From: Dactylis glomerata | Taxonomy: Eukaryota; Streptophyta; Magnoliopsida; Poales; Poaceae | DNA length: 64,000 nt | Reading direction: 5' to 3' | Assembly (NCBI GenBank): GCA_007115705.1 | Contig: QXEO01000411.1 | Coordinates: forward strand, 3,885,918-3,949,917 | Shown: positions 10,333-23,520 of the stretch, one piece after another | Layout: each line of letters opens with the position of its first letter | How positions within the stretch are numbered: the stretch's first letter is position 1 | The notes under the pieces: model-generated | Told to the model about the DNA's origin: nothing | Seen by the model: only the letters and a program-made list of their open reading frames with translations | Database searches by the model: none | Position numbers and translations under genes: made by a program

Positions 10333-12440
10333 GACCCCAAGCGTAAGGAGGCTGCTGTCCTCGCGGCGGAGCCCGAGCATAACCAACGCCGCGGGGACCG
10401 CTCCGAGCGTGATAAAGGTCGACGCCGCCGCTTCTGCATCCTCCACAAGAAGGACACCCACAATACCGATGATTGTTGGATTGTCCGAAAGTTTCATGAA
10501 GAAAATGGTGTCACCAAGCGCCGTGGGGGTAGCCATAGCCACGGCAAGGGCGGATCCCGGGGCGATCGTCGCGACGATGACCGTGACGAAGGTCGCCATC
10601 GCGACGGTCTGTCTCGTGCAGATCCTGAGCCGCTGCCGCTGCCTCCACCAGCGAATGATCATGGCGAAGAAGACTAGGGGGGATATCAAGAGCCGTGAGG
10701 CTTCACCACTTGCCTCCTGGGTGGAGCTCAAGCTCCTTTATCTAATCGTCACTTCAAGCAGCTGTCGCGAGAAATCGCGGCAGCACAGCCCAACATCGGC
10801 AACCGCTTAATGAAGTGGTCAACCTGCAAGACCGGCTTCGACGAGGAGGACCATCCGGCCTCCACCAGGGGCGTGGGCACAATTCCCCTCTTGTGCACGC
10901 CAACCATCAATAACATCGCCGTCAATCATACTCTCATCGACGGAGGGGTGGGCCTCAACATCATCTCAGTTAAGATCTTCGAGAAGATGCAGGTGCCGTA
11001 CCATCGGCTTATGCCAACTCGACCGTTCTTCGGGGTAGCCGAAGGGTCTACAACGCCAATTGGGCAGGTACGCCTGCCCGTCACCTTCGGCACCTGGGAC
11101 AACTACAGGACAGAAAGCCTCGACTTCGACGTCGCCTTCATCGCGCTGCCGTACAATGCCATCCTCGGCTACCCAGCCCTGGCAAGGTTCATGGCAGCAA
11201 CGCACCATGGCTTCAACGTCCTCAAGATTCCGGGCGCCAACGGCACGATCACCATGCGCTACAATGAGAAGGATGCTCTCCGATCTGTGGAGCATGTCTA
11301 CCGTGAGGCCGCCACCATGTTTCCCGCCGACAAAGATCTACTGGAACACTTTGGCGACCTCACAAGGAAGAAGCAGCTCGTATCCCAAGAGCGGGCTGCT
11401 GCAAAGAAGGCCTCTCTCGAGCCCCACCTACCGGGCTCGACAGGGAAGAAGTTCGCCACCTCTGCATCGCCTACTCCAAGCGAGGACCTGGTCCATCCGA
11501 TGCTGGACATGAGCATTGGGGAAGCTGCGGTACCCTCAGGGAGGAGGCCCCAGTTCACCCAAGAGCACTCTGCAACAAAGAAGGTCCTGCTCCAGGCTGG
11601 GGGCTGTGAAAACTTCGTCACCATCGGGGCAGGGCTTTCTCCCAAATAGGAAAGCGCGCTCGTCACCTTCCTGCGGGCAAACTCTGACATGTTCACTTGG
11701 ACTCCGTCAGATATGCCCGGCGTTCCCAGGGAGGTGATTGAGCACCACTTAGCCGTGTGCCCTCACGCACACCCCGTGAAGTAGAAGACTAGGAAACAAG
11801 CGCAAGAGAAGCAAGACTTCATCGTCCAAGAAATAGAGAAGCTGAAGAAGGCCAAGCTAATACGCGAGGTAGCCCACCCCACCTGGATTGCCAATCCGGT
11901 GGTCGTCCCAAAGTCTAATGGCAGTGGGCGCCTCTGCGTGGACTTCACAAGTCTCAACAAGGCCTGTCCCAAGGACCCTTATCCGCTCCCAAGGATAGAT
12001 CAAATCATCGACTCCACCGCCGGCTGTGACCTCCTTTGCTTCTTGGATGCTTTCTCCGGCTATCATCAGATCAAGATGGCAAAGGAGGACGAAGAGAAGA
12101 CCGCCTTCATCATGCCTTGTGGTGTGTACTGCTACGTCTGCATGCCCTTCGGCCTGAAGAAAGCAGGAGCCACCTTCCAAAGGCTCATGCGTAAGGCCCT
12201 AGGGGCTCAGATGGGAAGAAACGCGGAAGCCTATGTCGACAACATCGTCGTCAAGACTCGCGAGAGTCGCACCTTCATCGAGGATCTGGAGGAAACGTTC
12301 GCCAACCCGAGAAAGGTGAACATCAAGCTCAACCCCGCCAAGTGCGCCTTTGGCGTGCCGTCGGGAAAGTTGTTGGGTTTCCTCGTGTCTTATCGCGAGA
12401 TAGAGGTGAACCCTGACAAAGTCAAGGCCATCGAAGAAAT
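10333..12440 (+). pseudogene. Tat1 pol, part 1: zinc-knuckle-like, protease, RT (5' side of the Copia insertion)
   Basis: A CILHKKDTHNTDDC segment (about 10428-10470) looks like an altered zinc knuckle. From 10810 a protease domain follows with HTLIDGGVGLNIIS (catalytic D-G-G form, about 10930) and a later ILGYPALARF. RT follows: RLCVDFTSLNKACPKDPYPL, CFLDAFSGYHQIKM, and MPFGLKKAGATFQRLM. The active-site box reads AYVDN instead of Y-x-D-D, so the second catalytic aspartate is lost. TAG codons at about 11647 and 11782 and further stops near 10675-10700 interrupt the frame. RT is cut at 12440 by the Copia and resumes at 20802 in the same reading frame once the GAAAT duplication is discounted. 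Confidence 0.88.
12436..12440. repeat. Copia target-site duplication, left (GAAAT)
   Basis: Matches 20802-20806 exactly. Confidence 0.95.
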
Positions 12441-14126
12441 TGAAGGGAATATGCCCGAGAGGCAATAATAAAGTGGTTATTATCATATTCCATGTTTATG
12501 ATAAATGTTTATTTCTCATGCTAGAATTGTATTAATCAGAAACATTAATACTTGTGTGATTAATAAACTAAAAAGGTTCCTAGTAAAGCCTCTCTTTTAT
12601 ACTAGCTCGTTGATTAACTGATGATCAAGGTTTCCTGTTCATGAACATTGGATGTTGTTAATAACGGGGTCATATCATTAGAAGACTGATATGATGAACA
12701 CTCACAACCATAGTTTGAATAGCAAAACGATCAAGTCATCAAGTTCATTGCTATATCAAACTCATACGAAATAGTTCTAATCCTCAGACCATGAGATCAT
12801 GTTAATCACTGATACCGGAAGAGTGCTTTGATGATATCAAACGTCACACCGTCACAGGGTGATTATAAAGGTTGATTTGGGTATTCTAAAAATATTAGTT
12901 GAGGCTCATGGATCAAGAGTGGAATTTGTCTGACCCAATGACGGGAAGATATTCTCTGGGCCCTTCTCGGTGATATTGCATTAGAATCGCTTGCAAGCAT
13001 GTGACTAGGTCACAGGAATGCATTATCACGGAACGAGTAAAGAGACTTGTCAGGAACGAGATCGAACTAGGTATGGTTGATACCAAATGATCGGATCTCG
13101 GACAAGTAATAATATCGCGAGACAAAAGGAATTAACTATGTTCGTTACTGGTTCACACGATCACTAGTTCATCGTTGAGTAAGTGGGAGTCATCATGGAT
13201 TTCCAGATCCCGCTGTTGATTATTGATCAGAGAGGAGTCTCGATCATATCCACTTTATTCACGAACCGTAGGGTGACACACTTAAGGTTCGCTGACGCGT
13301 TTTGAGTGGATTTGGAACTCCGACTAAATTATTGGACAGCGCAAGGGTTGTTTCAGAAAAGCACCAAAACTGTTTTGGTATATCGAAATGACTCAAGGGG
13401 GTAAATGTTAATGTTTGTTAATTGATTGAATTAACAAATATTAAAGAAATAAAAATGTTTTATTAATTCAATAAGTGTGGATTTTAATTAACATGAATGT
13501 CATGCAAAATTAAAATGGGGGTTACTCATTTGATGAGGGGGGTTACCTTTCCATGAAGGAGGGGGTTACCACCACCATGAAGAGGAGAAAAGGGGGAGGG
13601 GCTGGCCGCACCCTCATGGATGGCTGCCCCCTCTCTCCTATATATATGTTGGATATGCTCCTCTTCTCCCTACACTTAGTTGCTTCCATCCCCTACCTTG
13701 TTGCTCCACACCATGGCTGTTGCTTAAGCAAAGCGCTGCCGAAATTGTTAGCCACCAACACTTGGAGAAGTGGAGGAGGAGGAGTTCCGGCGGATCCCTA
13801 CTTCCGCTGCCCCGCTGGACCGAGGGCATAGAGGTCGTCACCGAACCGTACGTGTATCCGAGTACGGGGGCGCTGCCACTTGTGGCGCCGTGTACACGAT
13901 CTTGTGATCGTCAAGTGAACCACTACGTCGACTACGTCAAGTGAACAACTACGTCGACTACATGCGTCTTCATCGACTCTCCATCGTCAATGTTTGTGCG
14001 GGAACATAATCCCCGCTTACGTTCATCGAGGGTTAGTCTCCGTTGCTACCAACTCGTAGTGTATCTTGGCTAGTTTATGTGTTCTTGCGCAGGAAAATTT
14101 TTGTTTTCTATGCTACGAACCCATCA
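12441..14126 (+). repeat. Copia 5' LTR (1686 bp)
   Basis: Starts TGAAGG and ends ACCCATCA. About 30 differences from 19116-20801 by eye, mostly C/T and G/A. A TATATATAT box lies at 13639-13647. Confidence 0.95.
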
Positions 14127-17100
14127 GTGGTATCAGAGCCATCTCTATGCGTAGTTGGTATACACGGTTAGAACACATGTGGATGTGGGCGTTGATGATC
14201 ATGTTATTGCAATTTTTTGTATTTTGGATCATAGTGGCATAGTGGGATTGAAGCTGCCCGAGACTAACATTACGTGACCGCGTTCACGAGACTTGTCCCA
14301 CACTTGACATGCTTCGGCATATGTGGCTTTGCGGGTGCACGTTTCTCCCACTATAGTTATGATCTATTTTACAAAGAGTTGTTAATAATATTTTTATCAC
14401 CGTTGTGGTTACATGTTCGTAGGTAAGAACGGTTCTTCCTAGAAAGCCTCAAACCACGTAAAATATGCAAGACAAATTAGAAACGTCTAACTTGTTTTTG
14501 CAGGGCATGTGATGTGATATGGTTAAATTGTTTATGTTACAAATTGTATGCAATGATCCTTTTTGTAAGTTATAAACAACCGGCAGGAGACATATGGTTG
14601 TCTTTACATTTAAATGGCCTGCGTGCCGAATATATATATCCAAGTGATATATTGTAATGGAGGAAGACAACCAAGGTGGCGCGCCATGGACCTTGGTGCT
14701 ACGCCGGTGGAATGATGGAGATCATGCCATGACGCACAAGATGGAGATCGAATGCATGAAGGACCATATCATATCACATTATATATGCATGTGATGTTTA
14801 TCCTTTTATGCATCTTATTTTGCTTAGATTTGATCGCGCGGTAGCATTATAAGATGATCCCTCTTACATAAATATCAAGATAAAAATGTGTTCTTCCATA
14901 GCATGCACCGTCAAGAAAGTTCGTCGTTTCGAGACACCACGTGATGATTGGGTGTGACAGACTCTATGTTCACATACGACGGGTGTAAGACAGTTTTACA
15001 CACGCGAGTGCTATGGTTCTACTTGGCGAGCCTAGCATGTACAGACATGGCCTCGGAACACGAACCGAAAGGTTAAGCATGAGTCATATGGTTGATATGA
15101 TGAACATGGTGATGTTTGCCTTTGAAACTATGCCGTTGCACGTGATGATCGGTTGCGGTATAGTGAATTTGGTTCGTGTAATCACTTAAGAAAACTAAGA
15201 GGGATGTTGTTTTTAAGTGGGAGTTCATTTAGTAATTTTGAATTATAGAACTCAATTTATCATGAACTAAATCAAAGTGAATTTGCATAGTTTGTTGTAG
15301 TTATTGGCATCCGTTTACTACCTTGCGATTAGCTATAATTGAGATAATAGAACTATAGAATTCTGGATGTTAACTTTACGAACTGGTATCGTATTGTTTG
15401 AATGTCAATCTAAAGTTTAAAGTCCTATTGCAAACTTTTAGCAAACCCTTGTTACTCGATAAAATTTAATAAGTAGTATTAAATCAAGAGTAACAATTCC
15501 AGTGTTAGTATCTAAGTATCACACTTGCCTCCATGATCCTTGATATTCAAAAGTTGTTTTTAGTATCAAGGTTATCTAGGAGTTGAAAGAATTGTTTCAT
15601 AAACTATCATGTGTGGAAGATATTGTGATATCTGAAACAATGTTTGGTTGCAAAGTGATAGAGTATAATTTAGTAAGACACATGTTCTCGTATTGTATGA
15701 GAATTTGCGAAGATTAGAGACGCCAGGCGTCCAGATTTCCTAAAAGGTTTAGGAACTAATATTATACTCGTAATTCGTCCTCATGAGCTATAGTAGCTTG
15801 ATCATGAAAGTTGTCATGATAGGATGAATGGAAGATGTAGGTAAAATGTTTACTACACTAAAAGATTACTAAAGAATGGAATTTGGAAGAACGCCAAATA
15901 TTTGATAATGGTGATCTACTTCAAAGTGCGAGTCCAAGGGTATTAGTGTTTGACTAATCATGCCTTGAACTATGTGCCATGTGTATGGCGCCACTATTGA
16001 TGTTGATAGATTCTTCTAGACGAAAAAGAATTGCTAAAAGAGAATCCAAAATTTATTCTGGCGGAAAAGAAAAGACTGGAAATGTCCAGCTCAGGTATAT
16101 AGAAGATATACATGTTATGGTTGTATTCGTTGCTTGTTAAAACAATGTGGTTCTTGGGTATTTGATACTAAATTGGTTGGTATGAACTGTCATACAACGC
16201 AATACAAGAACTACAATGGCCTAATTAACTAGCAAATGAATATCGGATGATTCTCATCGAAAACAAATAAAGTGTTATTGTGTTTCGTTGGAATTAAACC
16301 TAGCCTTCAAGATTTATTTGAATAATTGTTATTTTGTTCTGGTATTATGAGAACAATGGTTGTTCAAATTATTACCGCATTCATAAAAGATGAATGAACG
16401 CTTATCTTGTTGGAGAAATCACATCCATAACACTGATGCTAAAAATGTCTTAAGACAAATGATTAGAAGATCACTTATGAGTGACACCACCGTTTAAATC
16501 ATATTGGAAAGAAAACGTGAAGGAACTCCATATTGATGGAATTCTGGAGCCTTTTGATTTTGAATCAATTGACACTTGTGAGAATTTCCTAGATATGATT
16601 AAAACTCCGTTCATAGGCCAAAGAAGAACGGACGACTAACTTATTGGATATTGTACATGTTGGTGTATATAGTCCATTATGTGTAGCCGTGTGTGGTGAA
16701 TTCTTGAACTTCATTTACTTTAACCGATGATTTGAGTAGATATATGTGTATATTTACTTGATAAGGAAGAAGCATGAAATATTTGAATATTGTTCAAAGT
16801 ATTTCTAGTTGAAGTTGAAAATCATTGTAACAAGAGAATAAAGAATTTATGATTTGATCATAAAGGAAGATATTTGAGTTACAAGTTTAGCAAACACCTA
16901 AAAGTTGAGGAATCGTTCCATAGACTTGTATTTCCCGAAACACCATAGGAGTATGGAGTGTTCGAGAGATAAAATCAAACTTTGTTTGACATCGTTGGAT
17001 CAAAGGTGTCGTCTATAAAACTGCCATTATATTTTAAGGATAAAGCTTTAGAGACTACCGCTTTTTACACTGAAAAGAGCGCCATCATGATCCATTGAAA

Positions 17101-19115
17101 TGACACCATATGAGATATGGCATGGGATAAAACCCAAGTTGTCTTTTCTGAAATTTTGGTATGCTAGGCATATGTAAAATGTTTACAACCAAAGTCGGAT
17201 AAATACGTCTTTGTAGGTTATCCCTAAATAAATGTTGGGTATTCCTCCAGAACACCTAAGACAAAAGTGTTTGTCACCGAAAACGTCAAGTTTCTTGAGA
17301 AGGAATTTTTCGCAAAAAATCAAGTGGGAGGACAATAGAACTTTGATTAGGTTGTTGAACCTAAGCTATATGTGCTGAGTAGCGCAGCGCTGGGAAGTGT
17401 CCCAGAGGCGGCCACAATGCGCATGGCTGTTGTACCTCAAAGGTTGTGGTCACATAGATCAAAGTTCCTATTGAACCGCGTGAGTCGGGTAACAATCAAA
17501 TAGTTAGATTTGAGAATAAATTATTATTGTTTGACAATGATGAACCGACTGCATGCAAAGAAGCAATGATGGGCCCTGACTCCGTCAAATGGCTAGAAGC
17601 CATAAAATCCATGATAGTTCCATACACGAGAAACCAAGTTTATGAACTTGGAAGACCCTCAAAAGGCATGAAGCCTAATGAACATATTTGGATCTATAAA
17701 GACAGACATGGATGTTTAACATCTTTGAAATAGTCGACATATCGTTAAAAGAGTTTACGATTGTGTTCAATGAGTTGACTATGACAAGATTTGATCTTTC
17801 ATAGCGATATTTTGTCTGAAAGGATTACTGTAGCAACCACTACATATGCCAAGTTTGGTATATATTAGTTGAACAAACAAGACAACATTCTTCTAATAGA
17901 ATTGTTATCTAGGACATGTACATGACATGGTCCAATGGGTTTTGTAAATTCAAAGGATGCTAAAAGGCATGCAAACTTCAATGGTTGAAGTAAGCATCAC
18001 GGAGTTGGAATATTCACCGTGATGAAATAATTAAAAGGTTTAGTTTCATCAGATACGATGAATATGCTTGCATTTGCAAGAAATTAAGTGGGAGCGCTGA
18101 GACATATTTTCAGTACATTATGTAGAAGACATATTGTTAATTGGAAATGATGTATCTTTTATTGGCATAGGTTAAGAATTTCATTAAAATTAGATAACAA
18201 TGAAAGACTTAGGCAAAACCAAAATATTGGGTCTCGATGTCTATATAGATAGATCGAGGTACCAATATGGTTGTGCCAAATTACATAGATGGAATATTGA
18301 ATGAAGTTCAATATGGAAACGACAAGAAAAGTTCTTGTCGCATGGAAGAGGTTGAAACAAGATTCAGGTGTTTTTGACACTTGATGAGTGAAGCCACATG
18401 AATGATTTGATCGATCATGTATACCATGATATGTACATATCCAGATATGTCCTATGCTCTAAATGTTATGAGCATATACCAGAGTGATAAAATTCATAAG
18501 ATGATCACTGGACAATAGTAGAGATATCCTTATGTGCTTTGGAAGGACTAAGGATATATATTATGTATGACAAAGTGACACATAATTCATTGTAAAGTGT
18601 TACATTGATACTAAGTTTGTCACAAGATACAAATTAAGTTTATCTCAATTTTAGCTGTATGTTTAGGTGGCACAATGTAATGGAAGGAAGTTCCATGATG
18701 GATTTGGATGAGTTCCAAAGTTAAGACATTGTGATGGATTCTACAACAAAGGTTGAGTATATGGCTACTTTAGAAGTAGCAAAAGAGGGCATTTGTGTCA
18801 AGAAGTTTGTTATCAAACAAGGTGAAGTTCCAAGCTGGCTATTACTGTGAAGATCTATTGTGCGACAATAGTGACAACATGATTTTAGCTAAAGGAACTA
18901 AGGTCTCACCAAAGGACCAAATTTATACCCAACTATCTCATCTGAGAATGAGTGATGCGTAGAGACGCAAAGACATGCAAATACACACAGAACTGAAAGT
19001 GTCAGATCTGGAGATCAGATTAACCACTGCAACGCGTATGGATAACACATGAAAGCCATAAGTGTTATATATGCAAGTATCAACTAGATTATTGAATCTA
19101 GTGCAAGTGGGAGAC
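14127..19115 (+). pseudogene. Copia internal region: decayed gag-pol
   Basis: No long frame survives. Recognisable pieces in copia order are: protease-like (SWVFDT, about 16150-16175); integrase around 16660-17010 (FTDDLSRY, then VEVENHCNK and KGRYLSYKF in shifting frames); the post-integrase TPYEIWHGIKP segment (about 17100); RT start at 17527-17733 (CKEAMMGPDSVKWLEAIKSM); and the RNase H signature VEYMATLEVAKEGI (about 18751-18795). The 14127-16100 part should hold gag but I cannot recognise it. The order PR-IN-RT-RH is diagnostic of Ty1/copia. A purine tract (GCAAGTGGGAGAC) ends at 19115. Confidence 0.8.
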
Positions 19116-20801
19116 TGAAGGGAATATGCTCGAGAGGCAATAATAAAGTGGTTATTATCATATTCCATGTTTATGATAAATGTTTATTTCTCATGCTAGA
19201 ATTGTATTAATCGGAAACATTAATACTTGTGTGATTAATAAACTAAAAAGGTTCCTAGTAAAGCCTCTCTTTTATACTAGCTCGTTGATTAACTGATGAT
19301 CAAGGTTTCCTGATCATGAACATTGGATGTTGTTAATAACGGGGTCATATCATTAGAAGACTGATATGATGAACACTCACACCCATAGTATGAATAGCAA
19401 AACGATCAAGTCATCAAGTTCATTGCTATATCAAACTCATACGAAATAGTTCTAATCCTCAGACCATGAGATCATGTTAATCACTGATACCGGAAGAGTG
19501 CTTTGATGATATCAAACGTCACACCGTCACAAGGTGATTATAAAGGTTGATTTGGGTATTCTCAAAGTATTAGTTGAGGCTCATGGATCAAGAGTGGAAT
19601 TTGTCCGACCCAATGATGGGAAGATATTCTCTGGGCCCTTCTCGGTGATATTGCATTAGAATCGCTTGCAAGCATGTGACTAGGTCACAGAAATGCATTA
19701 TCACGGAACGAGTAAAGAGACTTGTCAGGAACGAGATTAAACTAGGTATGGTTGATACCAAATGATCGGATCTCGGACAAGTAATAATATCGCGAGACAA
19801 AAGGAATTAACTATGTTCGTTATTGGTTCACACGATCACAAGTTCATCGTTGAGTAAGTGGGAGTCATCATGGATTTCCAGATCCCGCTGTTGATTATTG
19901 ATCAGAGAGGAGTCTCGATCATGTCCACTTTATTCACGAACCGTAGGGTGACACACTTAAGGTTCGCTGACGCGTTTTGAGTGGATTTGGAACTCCGGCT
20001 AAATTATTGGACAGCACAAGGGTTGTTTCAGAAAAGCACCAAAACTGTTTTGGTATATCGAAATGACTCAAGGGGGTAAATGTTAATGTTTGTTAATTGA
20101 TTGAATTAACAAATATTAAAGAAATAAAAATGTTTTATTAATTCAATAAGTGTGGATTTTAATTAACATGAATGTCATGCAAAATTAAAATGGGGGTTAC
20201 TCATTTGATGAGGGGGGTTACCTTTCCATGAAGGAGGGGGTTACCACCACCATGAAGAGGAGAAAAGGGGGAGGGGCTGGCCGCACCCTCATGGATGGCT
20301 ACCCCCTCTCTCCTATATATATGTTGGACATGCTCCTCTTCTCCCTACACTTAGTTGCTTCCATCCCCTACCTTGTTGCTCCACACCATGGCTGTTGCTT
20401 AAGCGAAGCGCTGCCGAAATTGTTAGCCACCAACACTTGGAGAAGTGGAGGAGGAGGAGTTCCGGCGGATCCCTACTTCCGCTGCCCCGCTGGACCGAGG
20501 GCATGGAGGTCGTCACCGAACCGTACGTGTATCCGAGTACGGGGGCGCTGCCACTTGTGGCGCCGTGTACACGATCTTGTGATCGTCAAGTGAACCACTA
20601 CGTCGACTACGTCAAGTGAACAACTACGTTGACTACGTGCGTCTTCATCGACTCTCCATCGTCAACGTTTGTGCGGGAACGTAATCCCCGCTTACGGTCA
20701 TCGAGGGTTAGTCTCCGTTGCTACCAACTCGTAGAGTATTTTGGCTAGTTTATGTGTTCTTGCGTAGGAAATTTTTTGTTTTCTATGCTACGAACCCATC
20801 A
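19116..20801 (+). repeat. Copia 3' LTR (1686 bp)
   Basis: Same length as the 5' LTR, and its TATA box is at 20314-20322. It ends at 20801, followed by the GAAAT duplication (20802-20806). Confidence 0.95.
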
Positions 20802-23520
20802 GAAATGCGTCCACCGTGCAATCTCAAGGAAATGCAACGCCTCGCGGGATGCATGGCAGCCCTGGGGCGCTTCATCGCGAGGAGTGGGGAGAAGGCCTTG
20901 CCCTTCTTCAAGCTCATGAAGCGCACTGGGAAGTTCGAGTGGACTCCGGAAGCTGACAAGGCCTTTGCTGAGTTGAAAAGGTACCTCATGAGCCCACCGA
21001 TCATGGTTGCCCCAACATTCCGCGAGCCCTTCCTACTCTACATCACGACAACTCCAAGGACTGCAAGCGCCGTTCTCGTCGCGGAACGAGACGCCAAGGT
21101 AATCGCCAAAGAGGAGGTCGATCCTCCCAGCCCGGGGGCCCCTCGCGAGGAAGAGGCAGCTATTCCTTCTGTCCCTCAAGAGGAGCCGCCCGCTGCAGCT
21201 TCGCCGACTGAGCCGCTCTCTCAGAGTAACGCTCCTAAGCCTCCCGAGGAGAAAACTCCCGAGGGCAGCACCAAGGTGCAAAAGCCCGTGTACTTCGTCA
21301 GCACGGTACTGCACGACGTGCGGGAGCTCTACACCATGCAGCAAAAGCTGCTCTACACCTTGCTCACCGCTTCAAGAAAACTACATCACTACTTCCAGGG
21401 TCACCCGATTCAGGTGGTCACTGATCGTGCCCTGGAAACCATTCTACGCAATCCCAATGTCACCGGGCGGGTGGCAGAATGGGCCGTGGAGCTTCAGCCT
21501 TTCGAGATCTCCTTCGAAACCACCAAGGTAATCAAGAGCAAAGCTTTGGCTGAGTTCACCACCGAATGGACTGATCCATTCGCCGACGAGCCTCCAGAGG
21601 TGGAGTCAACGCTTCCAGGAGAGGAGGCCCCAGGCCTCTGGGTCATGCACTTCGACGGCGCCTTCAACCTTCCCGGCGCGGGGGCTGGCGCTGTCCTTAC
21701 CTCTCCCTCTGGGGATAAGCTCTACTACGCCGTCCAGCTCTGCTTTAAGCCTGAGCAGAAGGTCTCCAACAACATCACGGAATATGAAGGACTACTCGGT
21801 GGCCTAAGGGCGGCGAATGCTTTGGGCGTCAAGCGCCTCATCGTCAAGGGAGATTCACAGCTGGTTGTGAACTTCTCGAACAAGAGCTACACTCCAAAGG
21901 ATGAGCACATGGCAGCTTATCTCGAGGAGCATCGAAAGATGGAAAAACGCTTCCAAGACTTGGAGCTGAAGCACATCCCAAGAGGAGAAAATGTGGAGGC
22001 AGACAAAATCGCCAAGCGCGCCTCTCATCGCCTGGCACAACTTGCTGGCGTCTTTGAGGAGCGTCTCTTCAAACCGTCCGCCTCTCCATCATCATCCGGA
22101 TCAGACCCTCCGCCTGCCCTGCCACCGCCGCCGGAGCAGGGGGCTCCGGACTGCGGGCCTCCTTCGGGTGACCGCGTCCTTCTGGCATTGGCACGGTAGG
22201 AGGGAGTGGATTGGATCCTCGAGCTCAAGGCCTTCCTCACCAGCAGCAGGCTTCCCGAGGATGAAGAGGAGGCCGAAAGGATAGTGCGTCAAGCTTCGGG
22301 CTACTGCGTCAAGGATGATGACTTGTATCGGCGTCGCCCAAACGGCGTCGCTCTGAAGTGCATATCTACTCACCAAGGCCAGGAGCTTCTCAGAGACATC
22401 CACGCCGGCGAATGCGGGCATCATGCTTCTGCTTCAACTCTCATCGCGAAGGCGTATCGAAGCGGCTTCTACTGGCCTTCAGCGCTCGGGGATGTGGCGG
22501 AGATGGTCAAGAGGTGCGAGGCGTGCCAATTCCATGCCAAGCAGATTCATCAGCCGGCAGCAGGAGCTGCAAACCATCCCACTCACTTGGCCCTTTGCAG
22601 CTTGGGGGCTAGACATCCTCGGTCCATTCCCCAGAGCGCAAGGGGGCTACCGCTACCTCTACGTCGCCATCGACAAGTTTACCAAGTGGGTGGAGGTGGA
22701 ACTGGTGTGCACAATCCTGGCCAGGTCCGCAGTCAAGTTCATCCGTGGGCTGGTCTGTCGCTTTGGTGTGCCTAACCGCATCATCACCGAAAACGGCAGC
22801 CAGTTCACCAGCGGGCTGTTCCGGGAGTACTGCGCATCGGCCGGCATCAAGATCTGTTTCGGCTCCGTCGCCTATCCCAGGAGCAATGGCCAAGCCGAGC
22901 ATGCTAACGCCGAGGTCCTCAAGAGACTCAAGACAAAAAGCTTCAACGCCAAGCTCGAAGCCTGCGGCAAAAAATGGTTAGACAACCTCCAATCCATCTT
23001 GTGGTCCATCAGGACTACCACCACCAAACCCACTGGAGAGACCTCTTTCTTCTTGGTCTATGGGGCGGAGGCTGTTCTTCCCACCGATGTCAAGTTCGGG
23101 TCGCCAAGAGTGCTCGCCTTTGATGAAATTCGCCAAGAGGACCTCATCAAGGACTGCCTCCTCCAGCTCGAAGAAGCTCGGTGCCAAGCCGCGCTCCGCG
23201 CCGCGAGGTACCAGCAAGGACTGCGCCGCTACCATAGCCGCCATGTTCAGGCAAGGACTCTGGAGGTCGGCGACCTGGTGCTGAGGAGGATACTCTCTCG
23301 CGAGGGCCTGCACAAGCTGTCTCCAATGTGGAAAGGACCCTTCAAGGTGACGCACATCGCCAGGCCAGGCTCGGCGCGGCTGGAAACCGCAGAAGGTGTG
23401 TCGGTGGGGAACCCGTGGAACATAGCTCATCTGCGAAAGTTCTACCCGTTGGTTCCTCACGAGGAGATAAAGACCATTGTCACGGCACTTGTATCAGCTC
23501 AAACTGCTCTTAAGCACTGA
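20802..23520 (+). pseudogene. Tat1 pol, part 2: RNase H, archaeal-type RNase H, integrase
   Basis: Resumes pol with LKEMQRLAGCMAALGRF. The RT-linked RNase H follows (EWTPEADKAFAELKRYL, VRELYTMQQKLLYTLL, SRKLHHYFQGHPIQVVTD). A second RNase H of the archaeal/plant type begins WVMHFDGAFN, with EYEGLLGGL, KGDSQLVVN and ENVEADKIA carrying the D-E-D-D residues. TAG at 22197-22199 ends this frame. Integrase continues with a zinc region (HAGECGHH, CEACQFHAK) and a frameshift near 22560-22570. The core then has YVAIDKFTKWVE, ITENGSQFTS (usual D is E here) and NGQAEHAN. C-terminal DNA-binding part: LEVGDLVLRR, then WKGPFKV. The stop is at 23518-23520. There is no chromodomain, as expected for Tat. Confidence 0.9.

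Larger units (their letters stand above)
12441..20801 (+). mobile_element. BARE/Angela-like Ty1/copia retrotransposon nested in Tat1
   Basis: 8361 bp with two 1686-bp LTRs, GAAAT duplications, a PBS at 14128-14140 (TGGTATCAGAGCC, initiator-Met tRNA type) and a purine tract before the 3' LTR. The LTR start (TGAAGGGAATATGC, then GAGAGGCAATAATAAAG) resembles grass BARE/WIS/Angela LTRs. The LTRs are about 98% identical, yet the internal region is riddled with stops and shifts, so this copy was probably moved in trans. Confidence 0.93.

Noticed and set aside
10409..10810. 133-codon plus frame between gag and protease
   Set aside because: Out of frame with the zinc-knuckle-like coding line; a shadow.
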